Source: Acidobacteriota bacterium (GTDB lineage: Bacteria; Acidobacteriota; Thermoanaerobaculia; Multivoradales; JBCCEF01). From it: 47,017 nucleotides of DNA. The position numbers and the translations under genes were made by a program. The stretch's first letter is position 1; each line of letters starts with the position of its first letter. The stretch covers positions 1-47,017 of the forward strand of contig JBCCEF010000015.1 of the NCBI GenBank assembly GCA_039030395.1. Reading direction: 5' to 3'. Below, piece after piece: positions 8,357 to 16,570 of the stretch. Under the pieces are notes generated by a model. It was not told where the DNA came from. It did no database searches and worked only from the letters and a program-made list of their open reading frames with translations.

Positions 8357-8640
8357 CCCCCGCTTCCTGCCCCTTACCCTCACAGACCCGCCGATGGTTT
8401 TTCGGCTACAACGCCGAGCGGCTGGACCCCTCGTCCCCCTTCATCGCCGGTCGCCTGCTCGAAGAAGGTGACGGCGACGACCTGCGGTGGCTAGCTTCCC
8501 AGGTGGACGAGGCCGCCTTGCGAGCGGCCGCGGATCATCCGAAAAGCGAGCTGAGCCGGCGCAGTCGGGCTTTCTGGCAGCTCTTGCTCGATATGGAACC
8601 GGTGGCAACCCACTCTGAAGTCTGGCCCCTCGACCGCTAG
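8353..8640 (+). CDS. DUF6922-like small protein, partner of AbiEii-type nucleotidyltransferase
   Basis: A 95-residue protein starts at TTG 8353, overlapping the divIVA stop. The pattern RRWFFGYNAERLDP, IAGRLLEEGDGDDLRWLASQ and SRRSRAFWQLLLDME matches, by my recollection, small DUF6922-type proteins: a Trp/Phe-containing first strand, an 'I.R.LE.GD..D..WL' helix, and a final 'S..FW..L' motif. Such genes commonly sit directly upstream of AbiEii-family nucleotidyltransferases, exactly as here, with seven bases to the next GTG. In that position it is the likely antitoxin or partner. No DNA-binding motif is visible, unlike the AbiEi repressor. Confidence 0.7.
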   Translation: MTPASCPLPSQTRRWFFGYNAERLDPSSPFIAGRLLEEGDGDDLRWLASQVDEAALRAAADHPKSELSRRSRAFWQLLLDMEPVATHSEVWPLDR

Positions 8641-8647
8641 CTCACCG

Positions 8648-9346
8648 GTGCACCTCACCCCCGCCAGCCGAGAACTCCTCGCCGCCCTCGCGGAGCGCCC
8701 CTGGAGCGACGACTTTTACCTCGCCGGCTCTGCCGCCCTCGCCCTCCATCTGTGCCATCGGCCGGTACGCGATCTCGATCTGATGAGCACCGGCAACACC
8801 CTCGCCAGCCAGCATCGCCGAGATCTCATGGAGGATCTCTTGCGCTTCGATCCAAAACTCCGAGTGGAGACGGCTCGCGATGGCTATCTCTCCACCCGCA
8901 CCGGCTTTGGGAGCGAGGAAACTGGGCACTGCGGCCTCAAGTTCTTCTACTACCCTTACCCCCAGATCGAATCCCACGACCACCACGCCGGCCTGGCCGT
9001 ATCGAGCCTGATGGACCTCGGCCTGATGAAAGTCGGCGCCATCATCAGCCGCGGCTCCTGGCGCGACTTCCTCGACCTGTTCTTGATCTGCCGGCGGATA
9101 CCCCTGGACGATTTGCTCGCCTGCTCCAATCAGAAGTTCCCCCATGTGCGAGACTTTCCGCTGCAGGCCCTGAAGGGCCTGGCCGACCGCTCCACTGCCC
9201 GGCGACAGCCCTTTCCGGAGATGGCGCATCCCGATTCTGGGAACACCCTGCAGCGCGAGGAGATCGAGAGCTGGTTCGATGACCAGGTACGACGCCTCGG
9301 CCGAGCCCATGTCGGCCTCGACTGGCACCCCCCGGAGACTCCATGA
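8648..9346 (+). CDS. AbiEii/AbiGii-type nucleotidyltransferase (putative toxin)
   Basis: The 232-residue protein begins at GTG 8648. The nucleotidyltransferase-fold signature is intact. FYLAGSAALALHLCHRPVRD leads into LDLMS, giving Gly27-Ser28 and the metal pair Asp42-x-Asp44. Later KVGAIISRGSWRDFLDLFLI matches the conserved lysine and the 'RG..RD..DL' helix of AbiEii. AbiEii toxins transfer nucleotides to tRNA acceptor ends and act in phage abortive infection or plasmid stabilisation. With the upstream DUF6922-like gene it makes a probable type IV-like toxin-antitoxin pair. Its stop overlaps the hutI start (ATGA), an unusual placement next to a housekeeping gene. Confidence 0.82.
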   Translation: MHLTPASRELLAALAERPWSDDFYLAGSAALALHLCHRPVRDLDLMSTGNTLASQHRRDLMEDLLRFDPKLRVETARDGYLSTRTGFGSEETGHCGLKFFYYPYPQIESHDHHAGLAVSSLMDLGLMKVGAIISRGSWRDFLDLFLICRRIPLDDLLACSNQKFPHVRDFPLQALKGLADRSTARRQPFPEMAHPDSGNTLQREEIESWFDDQVRRLGRAHVGLDWHPPETP

Positions 9347-10611
9347 CCGACCTACTGATCCACAATCTGTCGGAAGTCGCCACCCCAGTGGGCAACGGCC
9401 CGCGAAGCGGCGCGCACCAAGCGGCCGTTCACCGCCTCGCCGGCCACGAAGTCCTCGTTCGCAACGGGCGGATTGCCTTCGTCGGAACCCCCGAAGAGCG
9501 CCAGCGGCAGCACGGCGACCTGGTCGAGACGCCACGCCTCGACGGCGAAGGCGGCACCCTGGTACCGGGTTTCGTGGATCCCCACACGCACCTACCGTGG
9601 GCCGGCAACCGCGAGGACGAATTTGCCCGACGACTCGCCGGCGCCACCTACCAGGAGATCGCCGCAACCGGCGGCGGCATCCTGGCGACCGTCCACGCCA
9701 CCCGCGAAGCGAGTGAAGGCGAGCTGTCTGAGAAAGTTCTCCGACGCCTCGACCACATGCTCATCCACGGCACCACGACCGCCGAGGCCAAGAGCGGCTA
9801 CGGCCTCAACCTGGACGACGAGCTCAAACAACTCCGGGCCATCCAGCAAGCGACCGAGGCTCACCCGGTGGATCTGGTGCCCACCCTCCTCGCCGCGCAC
9901 GAGGTACCTCTCGAATATCGCGACCGGCGGGATGCCTTCGTCGACCTGGTGTGCGAAGAGATCGTGCCGGCCACCGCCGAAGCGGGCCTGGCGCGCTTCT
10001 GCGACGTGTTTTGTGAGCGAGGCGTCTTCTCCGCCGAAGAATCCCGCCGGGTCCTCACCGCCGGCGCAGTCCACGGGTTGAAGCCTCGCCTGCACGCGGA
10101 CGAGTTCGTCGATTCCGGCGGTGCCGAGCTGGCGGCGGAGTTGGGCGCACTGTCCGCCGACCACCTCATCGCCATCTCCGACGCCGGCATCGCCGCCCTC
10201 GCCGGCTCCGGCGTGACGGCGGTGCTCCTTCCCGGCACCAGCTTCTTCCTGATGAAGCACCACTACGCCCCAGCCCGCCGCCTGATCGAAGCCGGAGTAC
10301 CGGTGGCCCTGGCGACGGACTGCAACCCCGGCTCCTCCTACACCGAGTCCCTGCCGATGGTTTTCGTCCTCGCTGTCTTCGAATTGGGCCTATCCATCGA
10401 AGAGAGCCTCACCGCCGCCACCTTGAACGCCGCCGCCTGCCTCGGCCTGGGAGGAGAGATCGGCTCCATCGAGGCCGGCAAACGAGCCGATCTGGTGCTG
10501 CTGGATGCCCCCAACCTGCTCCACATGGCCTACCACTACGGAGTGAACCCGGTGAAGACCGTGATCAAGCACGGACGTATCGCCTATCGCGCCGCCAAGG
10601 TAGAACGGTAG
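9343..10611 (+). CDS. hutI: Imidazolonepropionase
   Basis: This 422-residue amidohydrolase hydrolyses 4-imidazolone-5-propionate to N-formimino-L-glutamate, the third step of histidine degradation. The metal site HxH is in GFVDPHTHLPWAG (His81, His83). KSGYGLNLDDELK, RLHADEFVDSGGAELAAELG, SADHLIAISD, and ALATDCNPGSSYTESLP are diagnostic of HutI. No other hut gene is in the window. It overlaps the preceding AbiEii-type gene by four bases. A related 3' fragment is found 7.7 kb downstream at 18299-18385. Confidence 0.95.
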   Translation: MTDLLIHNLSEVATPVGNGPRSGAHQAAVHRLAGHEVLVRNGRIAFVGTPEERQRQHGDLVETPRLDGEGGTLVPGFVDPHTHLPWAGNREDEFARRLAGATYQEIAATGGGILATVHATREASEGELSEKVLRRLDHMLIHGTTTAEAKSGYGLNLDDELKQLRAIQQATEAHPVDLVPTLLAAHEVPLEYRDRRDAFVDLVCEEIVPATAEAGLARFCDVFCERGVFSAEESRRVLTAGAVHGLKPRLHADEFVDSGGAELAAELGALSADHLIAISDAGIAALAGSGVTAVLLPGTSFFLMKHHYAPARRLIEAGVPVALATDCNPGSSYTESLPMVFVLAVFELGLSIEESLTAATLNAAACLGLGGEIGSIEAGKRADLVLLDAPNLLHMAYHYGVNPVKTVIKHGRIAYRAAKVER

Positions 10612-10643
10612 AACGCCGCTACGCCTCTTCTACGGGCCTCGGT

Positions 10644-12014
10644 TCAGCTCTCGGCGGTTAGGCGGTGGGCCTCGTAGGCGAGCTTGGCGCGAAGCTCCGG
10701 CTCTTCGATCAACCGACAGCAGGCGGCGGCATACTCCGACGACCGATCGGCTTTCAAAAAGTGGAGGCCATCGGCCGGCTCGCGGCCGACCTCCTTGCTC
10801 CAGCAACCGATCGGAGGTGCGCCCTGCGCCGCGGCGCGGGCGATCGCCGAGGACACCGGGGAGACTTTCCTGGGGAGGAGGCAGGCAACCGCCGGGGCGG
10901 AAATTGATTTGCGCCCGTCGTCGACCTCGATTCGAACGTCGCCGAAGCGCTGAAGCACCAGTGGCAGCACGTTCTTCTCGAAAAACTCGAGTTCCTGGCG
11001 TATCGCGGCTTCATCTTCGAGCATCGGCAACACCAGGGTCGGCCCGCTTCCGCGACGAGGCGCGAGGGAACTTACCGCAGCTCCAAGATGGCTGATCGCG
11101 GCCGACCAGCCGCTCCGGCTGTTCCCCTGCGCTTTCACCGCGACGCTCGCCGCTCGGGTCCAACCGAGCCACTGCCAGGCGGTGTCGCCGAGCGCCTCAT
11201 CCAGCAGGTCGAGCTCCGAGGCACGTTCGATCGCCCGAAAGTCGAAGCATGGGGCGCCGAGGGCAACCAATCGCGCCGAGAGCAGATGCTCACGCAGAAT
11301 CGCTTTGCTCTTGCCCCGAAACAAAGCCAACGTGGATGGGTCGAGCCGGAACTGCGAGTGCCAACCTTGTGCCAGCACCTTCGCGTCCGCAGGGTTCGTG
11401 GTAAGCCACTCGCGCAGGAGGTGCTGCAGGTTTTCGCTCAACGGAGCATCGGAGAGAAACGGCTGCCCCGGATCGTTGCTGAAGAAGAGCTCGTCTTCGA
11501 TCGGAAAGGCGACCGGCCGCAGATTGGCGATCCGTTCTGCCGGAAGGAAGAGCAGACTGGTCCTGAGCCAGGCCTCATAGCAGTAGTCGAGGATGCGACA
11601 GGTCTGCATGAAGCTATCGACCCAGCCGATACAAGCCTGCCGGCGGCGGCAGACGTTGAGAATACGGTCGTTGATGAGCTGGAGTACGGTGTCACCATAG
11701 GCCGGCAAAGCGTCGGTGGACAGGATATAGACCTCGGGCGGCTCGTCGCGACGAGAGAGCCAGTCGATACCACGGTCGAAGGCCGAGAACTCCCAGGCGG
11801 AATTGTCGCCCCCGATGTGAACCAGCGAGCCCGAAACCTGATGCTCCCAGTCGCCGGACATGGCGTTGTCAACGACGACATAAAACGGATCGGCGGTAAG
11901 CCCGGAGAGCGCCGCGAACAGCCGCGGCAGGGTGTGGGGGTACCGGCTCCGATCGTGCTGGACCAGGACCACACCGACCCGCGGCGCCGATCCGTTGCCT
12001 TGTTTGAAGGTCAT
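10644..12014 (-). CDS. Glycosyltransferase-like protein of a surface-glycan cluster
   Basis: The start is set at the ATG complementary to 12012-12014 (MTFKQGNGSAPRVGVVLVQH), giving 456 residues. The open frame continues upstream, but into the gene ahead. N-terminal RVGVVLVQHDRSRYPHTLPR, FYVVVDNAMSGD and VYILSTDALPAYGD resemble the nucleotide-binding half of a GT-A glycosyltransferase, but I see no canonical DxD and cannot assign a family. The C-terminal half (about 330-456) could be a second domain, with PVSSAIARAAAQGAPPIG resembling the sugar-nucleotide site of a GT-B enzyme. It follows the methyltransferase-glycosyltransferase fusion by 10 bases, so the two are co-transcribed and probably modify the same polysaccharide. 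Confidence 0.65.
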   Translation of the reverse strand: MTFKQGNGSAPRVGVVLVQHDRSRYPHTLPRLFAALSGLTADPFYVVVDNAMSGDWEHQVSGSLVHIGGDNSAWEFSAFDRGIDWLSRRDEPPEVYILSTDALPAYGDTVLQLINDRILNVCRRRQACIGWVDSFMQTCRILDYCYEAWLRTSLLFLPAERIANLRPVAFPIEDELFFSNDPGQPFLSDAPLSENLQHLLREWLTTNPADAKVLAQGWHSQFRLDPSTLALFRGKSKAILREHLLSARLVALGAPCFDFRAIERASELDLLDEALGDTAWQWLGWTRAASVAVKAQGNSRSGWSAAISHLGAAVSSLAPRRGSGPTLVLPMLEDEAAIRQELEFFEKNVLPLVLQRFGDVRIEVDDGRKSISAPAVACLLPRKVSPVSSAIARAAAQGAPPIGCWSKEVGREPADGLHFLKADRSSEYAAACCRLIEEPELRAKLAYEAHRLTAES

Positions 12015-12024
12015 CGTCAGCGCC

Positions 12025-14748
12025 TCAGCTCTGGCAACCGATCTCGAGCTGGTCGAGTAGACCTTCGACAGCTTCAGTAGCCACCGTACGAGAGAACCGC
12101 GTCCGGACTCGCTCCTGCCCGGCTTGCGACAGTCCCTCCCAGAGCCTTCGGTCACGGTAGACCTCGACCACCGCGTTGGCAAAGTCGACAGGGTCGTCGG
12201 CGATCATTCCATCGACGCGGTGCTTCAGACCGACGCCCTCCGCCGCCACTGAGGTCATCACGCACGGCACACCTTCGGCCAGGCTCTGGGTCACCTTGCC
12301 CTTGACTCCGGCCCCCCAGCGCAGCGGAGCCACCGATAGGCGACAGCCCGAAAGATAGGGCTCGAGATCGCGAACGTGGCCGCGAACCACGACTTGATCG
12401 CTGGCCAGCCGATGGATCGAGTCCGGCGCCTTGCTGCCGACCAGATAGCACACCGCCGAAGGGAGCGCGAGGCGAATCTTGGGCAACACCTCGCGGATCA
12501 ACCACAGGGCGGCGTCGACATTGGGAGGATGCTCGAAGCCGCCGACGAAATAGAACCCCTGACGTCGGTCGAAGCCTGGCACTTGCTCGCGCACGCCGTG
12601 GATCAGCGAGACCAGGTGGACGTCGTGTCCAGGCAGCTCACGAGCCAGCATCTCGCCTTCGACCTCGCTGACGACCAGTGTGGCGTCGGCGCGCGCGGCA
12701 ATGGCGAACTCTTCGGCGCGGACCCGCTCCGCGTCCGCAACGAGCGCTTCGTTCGCCTCGATGGCGGCCCGGCGCTCCAGGCGGAGGAATTGGAGATCCA
12801 CCGTGTCGAAAACCAAGCGGGCCTCCGGACAAAGCTCGCAAATCATGTCGATGCAGCCTTTGGCGATGTGGAATCGTGACACCAGCACGAGATCGAACCG
12901 GCGACCGTTCTCGAGCAGGTACGAACGAACCGACGAGACATGCGGCGTCGCGACCACCGCGACATCTCTGTGCTCGAGGCGGCGACAGTACGGTTGCGCG
13001 GCGAACAGGTTCTCCGGCAGAAAAGTGACCTCGAAGCCGAGATGCTGGAAGACGGTGATCAGCTCCATCATGCGTAGCGAGCCGGCGTCCTGGTCCGGCG
13101 TGGGCAGGCGGTGGTCGATGATCAGAACCCGTCGTTGGCTTCTCGGCTCGAGCGCCACCTGCTCTACCCTTAGCGGCTTCGCTGCGGGAACCTCGACCTG
13201 CCGTCGATTCGCCGAAAACCAGTTCGGCCGCAAGGAGGTCAGCCACCGAGTGATGCCGGCGTAGACCTTCCAAGAACGACTGCCCCAGAGCAGATCGATC
13301 AGCTCGCGGGACCGGTTCGCGGCAAACTCGATCGCCCGCGACTGCTCAGCCCAGTACACGTGATCGTCGAAATGCCGCTCGGTCTGCTGGGAAACCACCG
13401 CAACCTGGCGCTCGAGTCCGTCGACAGCGCGCTGAATCTGCTCCAGTGAGCGGCGACCCGACCTTTGCCGGTGTTCACGCTCAGCCTGCCGTCCGGCCAG
13501 TCGCTCGATCTCCTGTTGCTGAAAGATGAGACTGTCTCGATTCCAGCTCACGGCATCGTCGCGCTGGCGGTCGCACTCGGATTTCACGATCTCCTGCGAA
13601 GAGAGATGGTCCAGTCGCTCGTCGACTCCGACCAGCCGCCGTTCGAAGCGCTCTTCGACTTCCGACAGTCGCTGGATCGACTGGCCGAGGATTTCGAGCG
13701 CGCCCTGCAATTGGCGGATGCGCTGGCCGCGCTCCCGGCGCTCTTTGTCGACCCGGGTCGCCCAACACAGGCGCTCCTCAAGCTCCCCTTGCAGCTCGAG
13801 AATGCGGCGGGCGCGGGCCTCGGACTCACTCGCGAGCTCGTGCACCCAGTCAGTACGCTCGTCGAGCTCCGCCTGGAGCTGGACCATCTGGTGGCCGCGG
13901 CGGGCCGACTCTTCCTCGACTTGCTGCGCCCAGCGGGTGCGCTCCTCGAGCTCCGCCTGTAACTCGACGATGCGGCCATCGCATCGGCGAACGGCATCGG
14001 TCTCGCTGACGTGGAACGAGTCCTCGCCGACAATACTGGCGACATCGCCTTGCTCGTCCGAGCACAGGGCGAGGAGGTATGGAGACTCGTCTGCAGCGCC
14101 GTTCCCCGCCAGCCGGAACGAGGTCGGCGGCCCGACCGAACGGGCGGACCAGCGTTGCGAGCTGATCGTGGGTGCGGCACAGCGACGGTAGGCACCCTCC
14201 GTCGGCGATTGGCTAAACAGCTCAACCTGCGCGAAGTCCTCGCCCAGAACCTGCCTCAGCTCATCGGGAGTGAACCCATGGGTGTGGAAGGGATTCGGCT
14301 CGACCCCCGGCTCGCGACGGTTGAGGCGGGTGTTTGGCGTCGAGACCACAAACAAACCGCCGGGCCGCAGGAGTCGCTTCGTTTCCCTGAGGAAACGGCG
14401 GTAGGACGCCAGGCGCTCGATGAGTTCGAAGGACACCACCGCGTCGAAGGAATCGGGAGCCAGTCCAGCCATCTCGCAGTCCGTAACGCAAAAGCTCACA
14501 CCAGGGCACTCGTATCGCGACCTGGCGAAGAGGATAGAGGCTGCTGAAACGTCCGAACCGACAACCCGGCGGGCGCCTCCCTGGCGTAGCATCGACGAAC
14601 CGAAGCCAGTGCCGCAGCCAAAGTCGAGTACCTCGAGATCGCGCACCAAACGAGCCGCGAATCCGTAGCGAGAGACATGCTCGAGAAGAAGTTCGCCGTC
14701 TAATTTGCCCGGAACGACCCGCTCGCCGGTGAATTCGAGTTCGAACAT
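12025..14748 (-). CDS. Methyltransferase / coiled-coil / GT-B glycosyltransferase fusion
   Basis: A 907-residue three-part protein, GGGGAGAG ribosome site. Residues 1-230 are a class I SAM methyltransferase: EFTGERVVPG, LDFGCGTGFG (41-50), RRFLRETKRLLRPGGLFVVS. Residues 258-360 are a coiled coil with an exact 28-residue repeat: LQAELEER at 263, LQAELDER at 291, LQGELEER at 319, LQGALEIL at 347. More helices follow to about 480. Residues about 525-907 are a GT4-like glycosyltransferase: LIIDHRLPTPDQDAGSLRM, FYFVGGFEHPPNVDAALWL, and the nucleotide-sugar site KGKVTQSLAEGVPCV. Such fusions occur in O-antigen or exopolysaccharide clusters. The layout recalls WbdD, where a methyltransferase and a coiled-coil ruler set chain length. 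Confidence 0.88.
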   Translation of the reverse strand: MFELEFTGERVVPGKLDGELLLEHVSRYGFAARLVRDLEVLDFGCGTGFGSSMLRQGGARRVVGSDVSAASILFARSRYECPGVSFCVTDCEMAGLAPDSFDAVVSFELIERLASYRRFLRETKRLLRPGGLFVVSTPNTRLNRREPGVEPNPFHTHGFTPDELRQVLGEDFAQVELFSQSPTEGAYRRCAAPTISSQRWSARSVGPPTSFRLAGNGAADESPYLLALCSDEQGDVASIVGEDSFHVSETDAVRRCDGRIVELQAELEERTRWAQQVEEESARRGHQMVQLQAELDERTDWVHELASESEARARRILELQGELEERLCWATRVDKERRERGQRIRQLQGALEILGQSIQRLSEVEERFERRLVGVDERLDHLSSQEIVKSECDRQRDDAVSWNRDSLIFQQQEIERLAGRQAEREHRQRSGRRSLEQIQRAVDGLERQVAVVSQQTERHFDDHVYWAEQSRAIEFAANRSRELIDLLWGSRSWKVYAGITRWLTSLRPNWFSANRRQVEVPAAKPLRVEQVALEPRSQRRVLIIDHRLPTPDQDAGSLRMMELITVFQHLGFEVTFLPENLFAAQPYCRRLEHRDVAVVATPHVSSVRSYLLENGRRFDLVLVSRFHIAKGCIDMICELCPEARLVFDTVDLQFLRLERRAAIEANEALVADAERVRAEEFAIAARADATLVVSEVEGEMLARELPGHDVHLVSLIHGVREQVPGFDRRQGFYFVGGFEHPPNVDAALWLIREVLPKIRLALPSAVCYLVGSKAPDSIHRLASDQVVVRGHVRDLEPYLSGCRLSVAPLRWGAGVKGKVTQSLAEGVPCVMTSVAAEGVGLKHRVDGMIADDPVDFANAVVEVYRDRRLWEGLSQAGQERVRTRFSRTVATEAVEGLLDQLEIGCQS

Positions 14749-15163
14749 CAGACTCTCCCCGTCCCCAAGTCCGCACCGTTCGGTCCACCCATCTGCGCTT
14801 CACCCCTTCCCCGGACAGCCGACCGGACCGATCGCTTAATTCAATTCACCGAACAGGCTCGTTTCAGCCCGTTCTCGGCGAATCTCAGGGTGAATCTTGA
14901 ATCTAACCTTGGAAGAAGGCCTTCGAGAAAGTTTCGATTTTCGTTCCCGTCGCCGTACGAGTGACTCAGTTGGCGGGCCCGCGCATTTCCCTGCAATTCC
15001 TCAACGAAAACAACATCCAAATCAGAGTTCGCAGTATACCTTGCGACAAAATTTATATTAAAATATTGATAACAAATTTAATATGGTTTGATTCGACTTA
15101 TCTGGTCCAGAACCAGGCCGGCCAGGATTTAAAAGACGCAAGCAAGTCTCAATTTTGAGGCGA
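14749..15163. other. 415-base intergenic region with AT-rich core
   Basis: This lies between two minus-strand genes. Bases about 15005-15100 are strongly AT-rich (for example 15051-15080) against a 65-70% GC background. There is no convincing gene: the small plus-strand frame at 14961-15158 has no ribosome site and no family resemblance. It holds a candidate minus-strand promoter (15033-15061), a CTGGT-CCAGA-ACCAG hairpin (15102-15116), and a weak stem AGAC/GTCT near 15130-15150 that could end the SGNH hydrolase transcript. Confidence 0.5.
15033..15061 (-). promoter_or_regulatory. Candidate promoter for the glycan operon (14748 to 10644)
   Basis: On the minus strand TATACT (15033-15038) has TTAATA 17 bases upstream (15056-15061), preceded by an AT-rich tract that could serve as an UP element. 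The implied 5' leader is about 280 bases, which is long. Low certainty. Confidence 0.35.
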
Positions 15164-16378
15164 CTAGAAATCGACTTCTAAATCACGATTTCCGGATTCG
15201 AGCCACCAATCGGCGATCTTCCTGCCGACCACCGAGTATCCCGCTGCGGTCATGTGAGCGTCGTAAGGCCAGTACAGGCGCTGCCCCTCCGCCTCGGCCC
15301 GTGAAAGAGCCGGCGTCAGGTCGAGAAACGGCACAGCGAGCCGTTGGCAGGTCGATGCGAGATCGCGGGCATGGCGTTGGAAGGCTGGCGCCGTCAGCGT
15401 CTCCGCGGCGATCGGCCCGGACATCCGTCTCTGCTCGGGCAGGTAGCGGTCCGTCACTTGGTTGAGGGAGGGGAGAAACACCACCCACAAGCGAGTACCC
15501 TGGCGGTCGGTGAAGCGATCGAGAGCGCTCAACACCGGGGAAAGATCCACCGGCTCGACGAGCACTCGCTCGCTGCGGCGCAGTAGGTTGGTAATCGCGG
15601 GGTTGAGCCGCCCGGCCAGCATCGATTCAGCGATCTCGGGCTCGACGAACCGGTGGATGTTCTTCACCAGCTGCGGATCCGCGGCGAGCCGAGGCTCGAT
15701 TGCCAGTGGGGTGGGCGTAGCGCTAGCGGGTCGGTGCCAACGCAGCGGCATCTGGTGGCCGCTGCGCAACCGGCGAACAACCTCGATCAAACGTGGTTTC
15801 CAGCGCTCGGTGCGCCCGAGATCGGGTTCGCCGGTCAGCAGGGTCTCGGGAGCTTCGGGAATCCGATAAACATCGTTCATGTAGAGCACGAGCACCAGAT
15901 CGTCGGGTCGGAAGGTCGACACAGCGTCGCGAGCTAAAGCCAGGTATTCGTCGAGGCCGAAACCCCCGGCTCCCAGATTGAGCGCCTCAACCCGGTCTCC
16001 TCGGCGGCGCAGGAAGTGCTCGAACTCGGCGGTCAGGGTAGCGCCGCCGGGGGCGCCGTATCCCTCGACGAAGCTATCCCCAATGAAGGCAACGCGGCGG
16101 GTTCCCCGGCGTTTGCTCAGGCGCCATTGACGATCGTGGAAACCGTAGAGATTGAGCTGGCGAGTAAAGGAAGTACCGTCCGGCTCGGACCACCACCAGA
16201 GGGTTCGATGAGCCAAGTTCGCTCCACCGGCGCCGGCACCGGCGTTGGCGTAGCCGAGGCGGTTGAAATGGGGCAGGTCGGCCAACGGAAAGAGCACCCT
16301 TGCCAAAACTTCGAACGTCGTCAGCGAGATCATCAGGCCCAGAGCCAAGGTGCGTATTTTTCTACTCAGCCGACTCAT
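15164..16378 (-). CDS. SGNH/GDSL hydrolase family protein, membrane-anchored
   Basis: The 404-residue protein has one N-terminal transmembrane helix or uncleaved signal (LALGLMISLTTFEVLARVLF). The SGNH blocks are visible: FIGDSFVEGYG (nucleophile Ser), LNLGAGGFGLDEYLALARD (Gly block), VLYMNDVYRIP (Asn block), and YDAHMTAAGYSVVG (His block, catalytic His). Such proteins in glycan clusters are often O-acetyl esterases or acetyltransferase-associated hydrolases acting on surface polysaccharide in the periplasm. It is divergent from the sulfatase-fold gene at 16571 and upstream of the methyltransferase-glycosyltransferase operon, which supports an envelope-glycan role. The exact substrate cannot be read from sequence. 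Confidence 0.82.
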   Translation of the reverse strand: MSRLSRKIRTLALGLMISLTTFEVLARVLFPLADLPHFNRLGYANAGAGAGGANLAHRTLWWWSEPDGTSFTRQLNLYGFHDRQWRLSKRRGTRRVAFIGDSFVEGYGAPGGATLTAEFEHFLRRRGDRVEALNLGAGGFGLDEYLALARDAVSTFRPDDLVLVLYMNDVYRIPEAPETLLTGEPDLGRTERWKPRLIEVVRRLRSGHQMPLRWHRPASATPTPLAIEPRLAADPQLVKNIHRFVEPEIAESMLAGRLNPAITNLLRRSERVLVEPVDLSPVLSALDRFTDRQGTRLWVVFLPSLNQVTDRYLPEQRRMSGPIAAETLTAPAFQRHARDLASTCQRLAVPFLDLTPALSRAEAEGQRLYWPYDAHMTAAGYSVVGRKIADWWLESGNRDLEVDF

Positions 16379-16570
16379 GCCAGGACTCGGATCGGGAACG
16401 TCGAGAAAAGGGTCTTTGTACGGCTCTCGTCGCTTCGGGACTGCCTTGATATTTTTCTCCGTTCGGTCAAGGTTGATATGCGGGAGGTTATATTACGCCG
16501 AATCGCCGACGATGGCGCCGGCCGCTGATCGGCGACCCTCTGCCGAACTTTCGCCAAAGGGCCTCTCACG

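Noticed and set aside
12015-12182. N-terminal extension of the glycosyltransferase-like gene to 12182
   Set aside because: The extra 56 codons lie within the upstream fusion gene, and the ATG at 12014 starts a typical fold ten bases after that gene's stop.
14961-15158. Small plus-strand frame in the AT-rich spacer
   Set aside because: No ribosome-binding site, no family resemblance, and it exists mainly because the tract lacks stops in one frame.
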